Part shown: positions 10,720 to 20,192 of the stretch, piece after piece
Layout: each line of letters starts with the position of its first letter
Position numbering within the stretch: position 1 is the stretch's first letter
NCBI GenBank assembly: GCA_032716605.1
Contig: CM064509.1
Coordinates: 37,275,259-37,339,258 of the forward strand
Length of the DNA stretch: 64,000 nt
DNA from: Paralithodes platypus
Taxonomy: Eukaryota; Arthropoda; Malacostraca; Decapoda; Lithodidae
Reading direction: 5' to 3'
Notes under the pieces: model-generated
Databases searched by the model: none
Told to the model about the DNA's origin: nothing
Seen by the model: only the letters and a program-made list of their open reading frames with translations
Program-made: the position numbers and the translations under genes

Positions 10720-10723
<4 letters not shown>
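8922..10723 (+). repeat. 3' LTR of Gmr1-like copy 1
   Basis: Starts TGTGACGCACC and ends CCGTAACA, followed by ATAT of the microsatellite. Nearly identical to the 5' LTR. Substitutions seen by eye include A/G near 8973, C/T and A/G near 8997-9001, and C/T near 9362. Confidence 0.92.
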
Positions 10724-10779
<56 letters not shown>

Positions 10780-10790
10780 TTGTGTTCTGA
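10724..10790. repeat. (TA)n(TG)n microsatellite
   Basis: TA run passing into TG. The TG part recurs upstream of the third exon-like copy at 43.25 kb, so it probably belonged to the duplicated segment before the LTR element inserted into the TA part. Confidence 0.9.
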
Positions 10791-10825
10791 TTTCTTTAAA
10801 GCAAGTGCACACATTTATATTACAG

Positions 10826-10909
10826 ATGAAGTTGCCACTCTGACTGGGATAATACAAGACCAACAAAACGTGATCGAAGGGCTACAAAACTTCAGCAACA
10901 CTATTCCAG
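10826..10909 (+). CDS. Candidate 84-bp coiled-coil exon, copy 1
   Basis: Bounded by an acceptor-like TTATATTACAG and a donor GGTAACAG. Read with one base from an upstream exon it gives EVATLTGIIQDQQNVIEGLQ followed by NFSNTIP, with no stop; it is phase 1 at both ends, so it can be skipped or multiplied without breaking the frame. Hydrophobic residues fall about every 3-4 positions (V, L, I, I, L), as in a short amphipathic helix. Two further copies of exactly the same length lie at 38553 and 43318. I do not recognise the host protein. An exon inside an unrecognised repeat is the alternative. Confidence 0.45.
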
Positions 10910-11310
10910 GTAACAGTTAACACTTATGGTGCGGGCATATTTCCGCCTATTTCCACCATATTAGGGCTCATTCAGGCACTCCTGATTGATTAAGCAAGTG
11001 TCTGAATGAAATGAAATACTAGAAGAAAATAACTTCAAAATTACACCAAAACGAGCTTAGTAGCTCGCGTGGTTCACACTACCATAGACATTCGCTAAAA
11101 TGAGCAATTATCGCTAATGTCACGCTACATTTGCCTTTGGCAGCGCTGTATATTTCGCGAGAGTATGGCTCACACTCCTTTAGTGCACCGGCTGGCTGGC
11201 TGGAAGAAGGACAGGTGACCTGTCGGGCTCCCGCTCCCTCGTACTTGATTCTACAGGATTTAAGAGGCTTTAAAAGCCTTTAAATTGCTGTAAATTCCCA
11301 TGGCGTTCCA
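10910..11310. other. Noncoding sequence shared with the third exon-like copy
   Basis: The first 90 bp after the candidate exon (GTAACAGTTAACACTTA, then a CATATTTCCGC motif and TTAGGGCTCATTCA) resemble the sequence after the 43.3-kb copy, so the duplication included intronic DNA. The rest shows no coding potential or recognised repeat. Confidence 0.5.
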
Positions 11311-11499
11311 GTTCTGAGGGCAAGAACTGGTAGCACTGAAGATCACACTTATACATAATGCGATATCACGGGTGATAACTCATACACGACCTCTCTCTCT
11401 CATTTAACTTAATTCTTATTATGAATTATATTAATACAGTGACGAACGCCAGGTGATATTGTTCAAATTAGGATGGACCTCATGAGAGAGAGAGAGACT
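11311..11499 (+). repeat. Left arm of a ~190-bp inverted repeat
   Basis: GTTCTGAGGGCAAGAACTGG through the GA run near 11490 is the reverse complement of 13574-13766, with scattered substitutions and small indels. The arms are about 2.07 kb apart and enclose a LINE fragment, a pogo-like element and a MITE. Confidence 0.8.
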
Positions 11500-11587
11500 G
11501 ACCCTCACTTGGCCTACCTGCCCTGGGTCACTACATTTGACACTTGACTTTTTTCATATTCTATATTTACCTATCAGCACAAATCCC

Positions 11588-11650
11588 AACACACACACAC
11601 ACACACACACACACCCACACACACACACCCACCCACCCACACCCACACAT
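11588..11650. repeat. (CA)n microsatellite with CCCA variants
   Basis: Run of CA with interspersed CCCA units, followed by a TC run near 11697-11735. Confidence 0.9.
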
Positions 11651-11744
11651 CCATGCATGATGGATGATGTGGATCATAAATATATATTTTAACTACTCTC
11701 TCTCTCTCTCTCTGTCTGCCTGTCTCGCTGTCCGTCTCTCTTTC

Positions 11745-11985
11745 TAGATACAACAACAACATTCTTCACTCACAGTGTAATTGATGAGTGGAACAAACTT
11801 CCAAATACAGCAATAGACAGCTCCTCTATAGATACATTTAAGAAAAATCGAGACACATACCACAGAAAAGTTGGTATGGAGTTGGCAGTAATTATCACCC
11901 TTACTATTTGTTCAGCTGAAGAGAGCGTAAGAGAAAAACAAAAAGTAAATAAACAAAAAGAATAATCATTATAAAAATCATTAAA
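11745..11985 (+). pseudogene. 3' end fragment of a LINE
   Basis: Translation from 11758 gives TFFTHSVIDEWNKLPNTA followed by a FK..RD segment. This is the C-terminal end typical of many CR1/Jockey-type LINE polyproteins (R-V-WN-LP ... FK). It is followed by A-rich sequence ending near 11985. Only the last ~45 codons remain. Clade is uncertain. Confidence 0.55.
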
Positions 11986-11995
11986 AATGTACATA

Positions 11996-12714
11996 CAGTG
12001 AAAGTCCTTTAATCCGGAAGGCAGGGGGTTCCGACCTTCCGAATTAGCAGATTTTCCGAACCAATAGGCATGTACCCTATAATGTTCGTAAACACCAAAT
12101 AAGTTATAATAAATTATTATTATAAAAAACACGATAATATTCCATAGCTTACCTTTGCAGTACAGTGAAGATCTAGGATGGTAGAGGTGTAATCCAAGGG
12201 TGCAGTAAGTAAATGTCCAGCTGCAGCGAAAGCCTTGAGTCCTTGGCCGTTATATTTGACATCGTAGATAGTCGATTGACCGACCTTGTACTCCGATATC
12301 AAATCCGACACCCGTGCACCCTGCTCAAGTCGCTTCAATATAGCTCATTTCTGAGCTTTATTGAGTGTTACATGGCTCCTCTTATCCTTGGAAGTTGGTT
12401 TCGTTGGTGGTTTCTTTGGGGCCATAATGGTGCAGTGATAAGGCTGTAAATGAGCAAATCACCGAGACACAGAGTACAGGTAATCAATCTAGCCCACCGC
12501 CGGCTCGGAACATCTAGGACATACGGAAAGTTGGCTTAGGTGACGAATTGGATACTACGGCGCATTGCTTTCGGCAATTTTCTGTCTTTTTTCTATTTGT
12601 TCATGTTTTTGTTTAGCAATTTTATGTGGAAAAAAGCTTAAAATACCCCTGCCAAAAAAGTTCCGAACCATCGGGCATTCCGAGGCATCGGCCTCCGAAT
12701 TAAAGGACTTTCAC
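11996..12714 (-). mobile_element. Internally deleted pogo-like (Tc1/mariner superfamily) transposon
   Basis: Terminal inverted repeats CAGTGAAAGTCCTTTAATCC and, at the right end reversed, GTGAAAGTCCTTTAATTCGG; TA flanks each side. The left end begins with CA where the right begins with GTG. TIRs of the CAGT...CCG type plus a TA target are typical of pogo/Tigger elements. At 719 bp it is too short for a full transposase and keeps only the N-terminal DNA-binding region. Confidence 0.75.
12230..12424 (-). pseudogene. Remnant of pogo transposase, CENP-B-type N-terminal domain
   Basis: Starts MAPKKPPTKPTSKDKRSHVT, meets one in-frame stop, then continues AILKRLEQGARVSDLISEYK and VGQSTIYDVK. This is the first helix-turn-helix of CENP-B/jerky/pogo proteins, which binds the transposon ends. 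The DDE catalytic domain is missing; reading passes directly toward the right-hand noncoding part. Confidence 0.75.
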
Positions 12715-12962
12715 TAAGGGTAATGGGTTGGATGATTCCAATTAACCCCAAAATGTACATGCTACTAAAGCGAAGGGTTGCATAAATGTTTCTTTCTTTT
12801 TTCCAATCTTTCCTGTAAAATCCTTCTGGGGATTTCGAAGCCCAGCAAGGTTAATCACTTCCAACTTTTTCATGTACAGCAATTGCCGGAGGGTGGGGAG
12901 AGAGCCTTCTTCTTTTCTATCCTTTCCTTTTCTATCGGATATGCCATCTCTACTAGATTTAA

Positions 12963-13442
12963 CACCTTACGAGCGGCCTATGCGGTTTATTTATATGTAC
13001 CGCCCAGCGGGGTGTTTTTAGCCAAAATAGGGCTGTTTACGTGATCATTTTCATGCCTAAATAAGACCCAGAACGTAAAACAAGTACCTATCCCTGAAAG
13101 GGCATAAACAGAGCTTTCGAATGACACCATAACGATCCTTTTATGATGGCTAGTTTTCTTGCAATAACCGTGCAACGCGAGTGCAAAAAGCATGTAATTC
13201 GGTACTTTCCCCATATAATTCAGTATGTAGCGAGTGAGAGAGGGAGGAGGGAGCTGAGATTCGTGTCAGTAGGTTCGCCGCGGTGGTCTGGAGCAGTCAT
13301 ACGCTCGCTAGTCTCCTGCCACCACTTGTCTCTCTCTCTCAGCAACATTACGTGCTGAAATTGCCACTCGACCTATGTCGAGCGCCGCCACATAGTCCAG
13401 CTTTATTAAATACGACTTATGTGGTGAGCCGCTAATTAAGGG
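12963..13442 (+). mobile_element. TTAA-flanked MITE, family A, copy 1
   Basis: 480 bp between TTAA at 12959-12962 and TTAA at 13443-13446. Starts CACCTTACGAGCGGC; the reversed right end is CCCTTAATTAGCGGC, sharing AGCGGC. TTAA duplication is the mark of piggyBac-type transposition. A second copy at 18169 is about 95% identical by eye. Both contain an open frame of 71 codons, which probably reflects simple copy identity. Confidence 0.8.
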
Positions 13443-13545
13443 TTAAGTCCTGACCACCTCATTTGGATCGTAAGGTTTGTGTGGCCAGTGTATCTATGTA
13501 GATCTCTCTCTCTGCATGTGTGTGTCTGTCTGTCTGTCTTTCTGC

Positions 13546-13573
<28 letters not shown>

Positions 13574-13579
<6 letters not shown>

Positions 13580-13766
13580 ATCATGAGGTCCTTCCTAATT
13601 TGAACAATATTACCTGGCGGTCGTCACTGTATTAAAATAATTCATAATGAGAATTAAGTTAAATGTGAGAGAGAGAGAGAGAGGTCGTGTACGAATGATC
13701 ACCCGTAATATCGCATTACGCATGATAAGTGTGACCTTCAGTGCTACCAGTTCTTGCCCTCAGAAC
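13574..13766 (-). repeat. Right arm of a ~190-bp inverted repeat
   Basis: Reverse complement of 11311-11499, ending CAGTTCTTGCCCTCAGAAC. It follows a TCTG/TC microsatellite at 13503-13580. Confidence 0.8.
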
Positions 13767-13998
13767 CGCCAACTTGGAGTGGTAGGAATATAGTGGCAGT
13801 GGTAGACATCTCCAGCTCCTCCCTTACAAACTCTGGAATAGCGAAAACCGATCAAACTCGCTATTTTTTACCGATTTAGCGTCACCTGTGCAATATCGTT
13901 GCACGGCAACCAGTGGTCGTACAGACATGATTCAGGTGTCATTGGAAAGGTCTATTCCTCTGCTTTCAAGGATATTTCATTGAAATACATTCTACCTC
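13767..13998. other. Noncoding sequence, nothing recognised
   Basis: No long frame, no clear repeat ends. Borders the degenerate Penelope-like element to the right. Confidence 0.5.
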
Positions 13999-15165
13999 TT
14001 GTTTATACATGAAAATGTGCAAGGAATGAAGCTTACTTTTAGTCCAAAACCCCCATATGGTAAAGTGGTGACCAAGCAATCGACATATGACAAGTGCCGC
14101 AACAAAAGTGTCAAAGTAAATGAAAATATAATCTCTAATTTCTTAGATGAAAAGTTTGCCCTTAAGGTTAAAGTAATTACGCCAAAATTAGACATTCACT
14201 ACATAAAACTATCTTATTATGGCCACCTCAGTTCCATTATTCAAAAGAAACTGCACTCCTTACTAAATGAACACTTTCTTAACATATAGTTCAGATGTCT
14301 CCACAAATAACTTTACTATTGGATCCTTCTTTAAACATAGAGACCCTCTGCCTACTTCACATATCTCGAAAATCATTTATGAGTTCACAATCATGTTCGA
14401 CCTGTAAAGGCTCGATACATCGGTGAGACAATGATAAATCTCGCTACAGTATTAGGTTCGTAGAACATAAGGGTGTCTCAATTTGCACCCGGAAGGCCTC
14501 TTACCACTTCCTCTCATTCAGCAATTCGCTCTCATTCTCTCGATTTTGAACACTCTTTTTCCATATATAACTTTAAAATGTTAACGACTGCCTATTTCCC
14601 TATGGACACAAACTTATTGGAATCCCTCTACAGTATATTAATCATGTATCCCCCGAATTAAACAACCAAATAACTTCATGCAGTCTGAATATTGTTAAAT
14701 GAGTCCTCAAGACACAACATAACCGAACACAACATCTTTCTTCCTGCCACTTCACTTTGATTTAACCAGTATAATAGCCACCATTGCCGGACACACACAC
14801 ATAACCAGGTTCGTCATATGTTTCATTATTTTGTTTTAGTTTGTTCGTTAAATTATTGTTATTGAATGTCTCCCTTTTTGGTAACCTTATTGTACCCCGT
14901 AGTCTACTTGTGGTTATTATTCTTAGGTTTTAATGGTCTAGCTTCTTTGTTAGCCAATTTGTATATAATTGACTCCAGTCGGAATGATCTGGTCACTTTA
15001 TAATCATGATTGGTATTAATGATCTATATTATAATAATTAAAGCTGCACTATTAAGATACAGTATATTTTGTAGCCTGATGGGGTCAAAAGAATAAACTG
15101 GATTTCTTGTTTGGATTCTATCCCTGACGTTACTCTCAGAGCCGCCATTCCTCCCTCAATGACAT
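13999..15165 (+). pseudogene. Degenerate Penelope-like element with GIY-YIG region, lineage 1
   Basis: An open stretch (YIKLSYYGHLSSIIQKKLHS, LLNEHF) is followed, across several stops, by ARYIGET, an EHKG-like motif, GRPLTTSSHSAIRSHSLD and NLLESLYS. This order is that of the GIY-YIG endonuclease region at the C-terminus of Penelope-like elements, which nicks target DNA. Frameshifts and stops make it dead. The tail (15075-15165) contains CTGATGGGGTC and AATAAACTGGATTTCTTG, reminiscent of the hammerhead-bearing ends of such elements; a reversed relative of this tail is at 35268-35345. Confidence 0.65.
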
Positions 15166-15225
15166 ATTAAGACTAAACTCAAGACATCAAACGAATGGCA
15201 AGGGGATGGAAGGGAGGGCCCTACA

Positions 15226-15336
15226 ACGTCAATGATTTCGGGGCCACTACTAAATAGTAGGTTTTCATTCTTCCCTCCGGGACTCAAACCTATATAATTT
15301 ATTAGTGGCCCCTCCATCATTGACGATATGCCTGAT
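15226..15336. repeat. Short inverted repeats, partner at 35.5 kb
   Basis: CAACGTCAATGATTTCGGGG (15226) is a local inverted partner of CCCCTCCATCATTGACG (15309), forming an imperfect stem. The second arm, with ~37 bp around it, also recurs inverted at 35536-35573. Function unknown. Confidence 0.6.
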
Positions 15337-15780
15337 ATCTCAAGACTGGAGGGGGACATTCGTGACAATATCAAACCATTAACAAATACCATAGGTAGAG
15401 ACAAAGAATCATATACCAATTTAAGTCTTTATTGCTTACATACAATACAAGTAAAAAAAATTGAAAAGAGAGTAGTGTGTTACTTCGAAGAATATCTGCT
15501 TATACTTGACCAACTAGGTACATATGATAAGATCTCACATTGAGATTCATAAATATTGTTGTCTAGGAACATACTTGTATTCCTGTTCAACCAATACAGA
15601 CACATATATCCTTGGATTATATCTTCTGTCCTTAAAACTATTTGTACATTTCATATAATTTGTACACTTTATTTATACTATATAGTTGTAACTATGATAG
15701 ATATTTTAAAAAATAGAAAAATATTTCAGAACTGTAGGACCAGCTCGACTTATTAAGTATCACAGATCTTGATCTTATCA
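15337..15780. other. AT-rich noncoding sequence
   Basis: A few short frames of 60-70 codons in AT-rich DNA, no recognised domain. Lies 3' of the DIRS-like recombinase. Confidence 0.5.
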
Positions 15781-15864
15781 CATTATCCGGTGGAGGGGCT
15801 TACCGGCAAACCCCCCCCTTCCTGTAAGATTAAACTACTTTATTTGTAATAGTACATGGACTAA

Positions 15865-16643
15865 CTAGACCCGCTGCCGTAACGCCACACAGGTTAGTTT
15901 TGGCGTATCCAGGGCCACAGACAGGTAACGCATCAAGAAAGTATGATTGGAAGCCCACAACTTAGTGTTAGCTATGTCATCAAATGGATAATTTTGTAAA
16001 AACTGAGAGAGATGGCCCATTTTCTGTCATGGGCTCTGCCCACTACACCGGGATTACTTTCCCTAATGACGTCTACGAGTAAAAAGCTAATTTCCTTCTC
16101 GTGACGCGAGTACGTGTACTGTTGACTCATAAGAAGCCAGGTTGTTGAGGTTGTGCCACCCTCATAAACTTAATTAAAGCCTGCACCGGGCACAACATGT
16201 GATACGTATGTCCGTGTTTAAGTGCCTGGACTGTAAATTCTGAAAACACATTACAATGTTCATTCTTGCTATGAATGTGGGAGACGGAGCAATTTGTAAG
16301 TATTCATTCAGTCTCCCAAACTCGAGGCAATTAGGTTCGTTGCTCATCGCCGTCAGAACAGATACTCTGCGTCCTGTCCCCAAAGCCATATGGAACACAG
16401 CCTTCTTTAATAATGAGTCAAAATCTAGCGAATGATTAAACTTGCGCGAATGAAGCAAAGATAAAGCTTTGTCCAGCGCCCAGGTAGGCATGAGCTGACG
16501 TGGTGGTGGACGCAGTTTAAAACAGTTTGAACCCTTTTTCCGCTGCCTGTGGTATGGATAGACCAGTAAGGTCGTAAAAAGGGGTTTCTAATGGCAGACA
16601 AGTTATTTTTCAGTGTAACTACAGAAAAGCGCTTTTTGTTCAA
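15865..16643 (-). pseudogene. DIRS-like tyrosine recombinase (broken)
   Basis: Successive frames give: KKRFSVVTLKNNLSAI (core-binding helix), PTWALDKALSLLHSRKF, LLKKAVFHMALGTGRRVSVL (the box I arginine region), HMLCPVQALIKFMRVA, then AHDRKWAISLS (box II-like, probably with one residue lost from H-x-x-R) and KLWASNHTFLMRYLSV, where the Y would be the nucleophile. Stop at 15865-15867. This enzyme integrates circular DIRS DNA by site-specific recombination, without target duplication. At least two frameshifts separate the blocks. Confidence 0.8.
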
Positions 16644-16803
16644 ACAAATAGTCTAAGTACTAAAGACCAAATCTACTGATGAGTCTTTTTGCACCGTTTT
16701 ACTATCCAGGTTGTGAACGTTTTCCAATGTGATTGGTATTGTCTCCTGGTAGACATAGAATACTTATGAAGAAATGTATTTGTAATCCTCTCTCTATACT
16801 GAG

Positions 16804-17550
16804 TTAACCATTTGGCATTTTGACTGTCCAGAAGGCAAAAGTCAGCAATGTCTGCAGGTTGCCCATTGTCTCAAAGTGGAAATACGAGAACTGGAGTGAC
16901 ACCGGGTTCTCGCACCACGTTTTCAATTGGTGGTACCACACCTGAGCCGGCCAAAGTGGCGTGATCATCGAAACTAAGCCCCGGTAACCCCGTAGTTCGT
17001 GAACTACTTGACACATGAGTGAAGCATCTGGAGGCGGAAACAGATAGATTGAATTCCATTTGTGCCAGTCCTCCAACAATGAGTTTGGACCTCCCCGCCG
17101 AAATCACTTCCCGGCGGGTTGGGAAGAGAGGGAGAGAGTGGTTTCCCTCGGATGCAAATAGATCCACTTGTGGATGGTATGGCTCTGCAACCATCTCGTT
17201 GGAGATGTGCTTGAGTGCCCATTTTACTCTGGTGACTTGTCTCCGGGACAGAGCGTCTGCCCAGACATTCTCTACGTCCGGGAGGTAAGATGCATGAAGA
17301 CGACTGCTCAGCGTTTCGGCCAGAGAAAAAATAAGTTCTGACAATTCTACTAAATTCCGAGACCTCGTTGAATCCCTTGCTTTTGAATACAGTGTACCGC
17401 GTTCAAATTGTCCATTCGAAAGGCTATTGATTTCCCCTGTCAATAAGAGCCTTGAATTTTGATGGCAAAAACAAAGGGACTAGAAGTTCTTGTTTGTTGA
17501 TATGAAAGTTCATGGCTTGGGACCAAAGACCTTGACCCAAGTGGTCTAGG
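16804..17550 (-). pseudogene. DIRS-like RNase H domain (broken)
   Basis: Blocks in order: GLWSQAMNFHINKQELL, MDNLNAVHCIQKQG in a neighbouring frame, then SRLHASYLPDVENVWADALS, PQVDLFASEGNHSLPLFP, and after a further shift WNSIYLFPPPDASLM and PLWPAQVWY. This succession is diagnostic of DIRS-type RNase H and its tail. It removes the RNA strand during reverse transcription. Three frames are needed, so the gene is dead. The upstream part is cut by the LINE insertion at 17561. Confidence 0.85.
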
Positions 17551-17572
17551 TTCGACTGATCTATCTATCTAT

Positions 17573-18164
17573 CTATTGCCTGACGCCGTGATCCCCGAAG
17601 GGGTGGCCACGAACGAACCGCCCCCATGCACCTCTGTCCCCAGTCAGTCGATGCCCCTCCCCCCAACCAGCACCGCCTTCGTTCATGTAGTTCCTCACTC
17701 CATCCTTCCACCTCATATTCGGTCTACCTCTCCCCCTCTGTCCCTCCACCTCGCTCTCGTACACCCTCTTAGTCATTCTCTCGCTTTCCATACGTTCCAT
17801 ATGGCCGAACCATCTCAAGTTGTTCCTTTTCACACTTTCCAGCACATCTACCTCCACACCACACCTCCTTCTTACTTCCTCATTAGTCTGTCTATCCCTC
17901 CATGTAACTCCGCACGCACTCCTTAAGTAATTCATTCCACTGCTCTCACTCTTGGTCTGAGTCTCTCAACCAACGTCCATTCTTCGCTTCCGTAAGTCAG
18001 TGTCGGGATTACCACACTGTCATGCAAGGACTTCTTCACTTCCATACTGACCACCCTATTTCTTGTTACTGCTTTTAGCGTTCCTACAACCCTCTTCCCT
18101 GTTGTACCCTCTCCCGCACCTCTTCATCCATAGTCCCATCTTTACTCAACACCTGCCCAGATAC
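17573..18164 (-). pseudogene. LINE polyprotein, C-terminal part
   Basis: Continues the RT frame after the MITE: KYLG at the very edge, then (shifting frame) VVIPTLTYGSEEWTL, AVEMNYLRSACGVTWRDRQT, NEEVRRR, LRWFGHMERMESERMTKRVY and GRGRPNMRWKDGV. This is the common arthropod LINE tail (thumb and C-terminal domain). At least one in-frame stop follows KYLG. It ends at the tetranucleotide tail. Clade not resolved. Confidence 0.75.
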
Positions 18165-18168
18165 TTAA

Positions 18169-18647
18169 CACCTTACGAGCGGCCTATGCGGTTTATTATG
18201 TGTACCGCACAGCGGGGTGTTTTTTAGCCAAAATAGAGCTGTTTACGTGATCATGTTCTGGCCTAAATAGACCCAGAACGTAAAACAAGTACCTATCCCT
18301 GAAAGGGCATAAACAGAGCTTTCGAATGACACCATAACGATCCTTGTATGATGGATAGTTTTCTTGCAATAACCGTGCAACGCGAGTGCAAAAAGCAGGT
18401 AATTCGGTACTTTCAGTACATAATTGAGTATGTAGCGAGTGAGAGAGGGAGGAGGGAGCTGAGATTTGTGTCAGTAGGTTCGCCGCGGTGGTCTGGAGCA
18501 GTCATACGCTCGCTAGTCTCCTGCCACCACTTGTCTCTCTCTCTCAGCCACATTACGTGCTGAAATTGCCACTCGAGTTATGTCGAGCGCCGCCACATAG
18601 TCCAGCTTTATTTAACTCGACTTATGTTGCTCGCCGCTAATTAAGGG
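18169..18647 (-). mobile_element. TTAA-flanked MITE, family A, copy 2
   Basis: 479 bp between TTAA 18165-18168 and TTAA 18648-18651. Same ends as the 12963 copy. It interrupts the LINE exactly at a conserved VNSFKYLG motif: the codons for VNSF lie on one side and KYLG on the other, sharing one TTAA. This gives a clean empty-site reconstruction and proves the boundaries. It is printed in the same plus-strand orientation as copy 1; strand here is nominal. Confidence 0.88.
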
Positions 18648-18651
18648 TTAA

Positions 18652-19000
18652 AAGAGTTGACGATCTCCATAGCCTGACCGTTCAGCTTCACCTCACACTC
18701 TGTGACTTCACCCCTTTCGAAGACCATAACCTTGCTCTTCCCCGTATTTACCTTCAAATTCCGTTTTTCGCACACTGTTCCAAACTCATTTACCAGACCC
18801 TGCAACTCCCATTCATTATCACTCATCAGAACTGTATCATCCGCAAACAGCAGTATAGGTAGCTTCCACTCAATTCCCTCCCTTTTCAGCGATACACCAA
18901 CATCCACTGCTCTTGATAGTATTTCTTTCATAACTCCATCCATATATACAGTAAACAACCACGGGGACATCACACACCCCTGTTTCAAACCAACATTCAT
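18652..19000 (-). pseudogene. LINE reverse transcriptase, palm to thumb
   Basis: Open frame reading VGLKQGCVMSPWLFTVYMDG, LLFADDTVLMS with the catalytic FADD, and LKVNTGKSKVMVF. These are RT motifs of non-LTR retrotransposons. The N-terminal endonuclease and first half of RT are absent (5' truncation at 19021). The frame is interrupted by the MITE at the VNSF/KYLG junction. Confidence 0.85.
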
Positions 19001-19031
19001 TCGGTATTCATTCTAGGGGTATTCGACTGAT

Positions 19032-19500
19032 ACCCCTAGCTTATTGTCCCTAAAGCATCTGTGTCTATCCATACCGTAGGTGGAAGAGAAAACCCAAGTC
19101 ATTATTGAGTGCAATATTTCCTTCCTCGCCCAGACCGATAGTAAGTTGTGAATTAATAGAGGAATGGTCCATAATTTTCCCGCCGGCAAAAGTGGGAAAA
19201 AATTTGTTGCTTTTCAAGAAAAATATTTTACTTTCAACCGGCCCAACTTCACAGTTAGTTGCCTGCAGTTGAGAGAACCGACCAGGGTTTCCTATATCCG
19301 TCTCATCGTGTTCAGAATGTGGGGAAAACCGATACCATTTCCCACGAAATCTGTTATGGTTGTCCACACTCTAACTGAGAGTATGATTGGTTGTGTCCCA
19401 GACCAGTTTTATCCACTAAATTACCCGTGTGGTATCAAGGTGCGACTTTGCCAAGTTGACCTTGAATCCTAAGGATAGTAGGATACATGAATTATAATGT
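19032..19500 (-). pseudogene. DIRS-like reverse transcriptase, C-terminal remnant
   Basis: Read from about 19480 downward: ILLSLGFKVNLAKSHLDTTR, stop, WIKLVWDTTNHTLS, then a region with the spacing of the DIRS connection domain (RFSQLQATNCEVGPVESK). The LGF.VN..KS block and the W..T...LS block are typical of DIRS-type RT after the YLDD palm. Stops show it is dead. It is directly 5' of the LINE insertion site and of RNase H in the pre-insertion state. Confidence 0.7.
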
Positions 19501-20188
19501 AATGGACATGGGCATTGTAGGCACTGAGATTAAAAATTAATAATAATGTAAGAGACATGGCATTGATGGTACTGACCAACTCTGCCACTACCCGGCAGTC
19601 GTCTAATCAGCACAATCTTTTGATTCCTTTAAATTACCGTGGCCGTAAGGTTCGCCGGACTAATCCACTAATCTAGGTTACCATCTTACAGCGGAAGCTG
19701 TTGTATGACCAATTGAATGTCCTGAAGGGTGAAAGGAACTTTTGACTATGCGAATCCCGACACCTGGGGGGGGGGGAGGGGTTGCGCTAACGGTCGCATG
19801 CAAATATAGTCCGGTCATGGCAATAAGTAACTCTGGATGCGACAACATAGTATGTTGGTTAGGCCGGAACAACAACACTTTGGAAAACTTGCCGTGGACT
19901 CGTGACTCCACCTCAAGATTAACTCGTCTAACGTAAACGAGGTTGCCGGAATCTCCGTTAGGAAGCCCGTGTTGCTGCTCTTGCCCACGTCCGACGGGGC
20001 GTAGCCCGGTGACTAACGTAGGGACCCCTTGCACTTGCCTGGGTGTGTTCTACGGAGTCTACCCTCGTATCCGCACGCCTTCACAAGGCCCCGGGAGAGA
20101 GAGAGAGAGAGCATTGGAATCTAAAGATGTGGTGTAGTCTGGGATCAACGACTGCCTGGTGATGGTCGATGTCGTACCCTAACTCGGT
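19501..20188 (-). other. DIRS-internal sequence, RT catalytic core not found
   Basis: A 118-codon minus-strand frame (20034-19678) is open but shows no RT motif. Between this and ORF1 one would expect the fingers and palm of RT; they are either deleted or too decayed to recognise. Includes a poly-G run at 19767-19777 and a GA run near 20096-20111. Confidence 0.4.
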
Positions 20189-20192
20189 ATTA

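Larger units (their letters stand above)
1436..10723 (+). mobile_element. Complete Gmr1-like LTR retrotransposon, copy 1
   Basis: Two LTRs of 1803 and 1802 bp bracket a 5.7-kb interior with primer-binding site, gag, protease, integrase, reverse transcriptase, RNase H and a polypurine tract. The flanks are ATAT on each side (4-bp duplication in a TA microsatellite). Enzyme sequences are Ty3/gypsy-like, but integrase precedes reverse transcriptase, as in Ty1/copia; that combination defines Gmr1-like elements. By hand comparison the LTRs differ by about nine substitutions and three small indels, so the insertion is young. The coding region nevertheless has three frame changes and an altered protease active site, so this copy may not be autonomous. 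Confidence 0.9.
17561..19021 (-). mobile_element. 5'-truncated LINE inserted in the DIRS-like element
   Basis: Flanked by a perfect 10-bp duplication TTCGACTGAT (17551-17560 and 19022-19031). It reads on the minus strand from a truncated RT to a C-terminal domain and ends in an (ATAG)n tail at 17561-17577. It contains a TTAA-flanked MITE. Removal of the LINE rejoins the DIRS RT remnant with the DIRS RNase H. Confidence 0.85.

Noticed and set aside
18348..18563. 71-codon frame conserved between the two family A MITEs
   Set aside because: Both copies are simply similar over their whole length; no domain, and TTAA MITEs of this size are noncoding.
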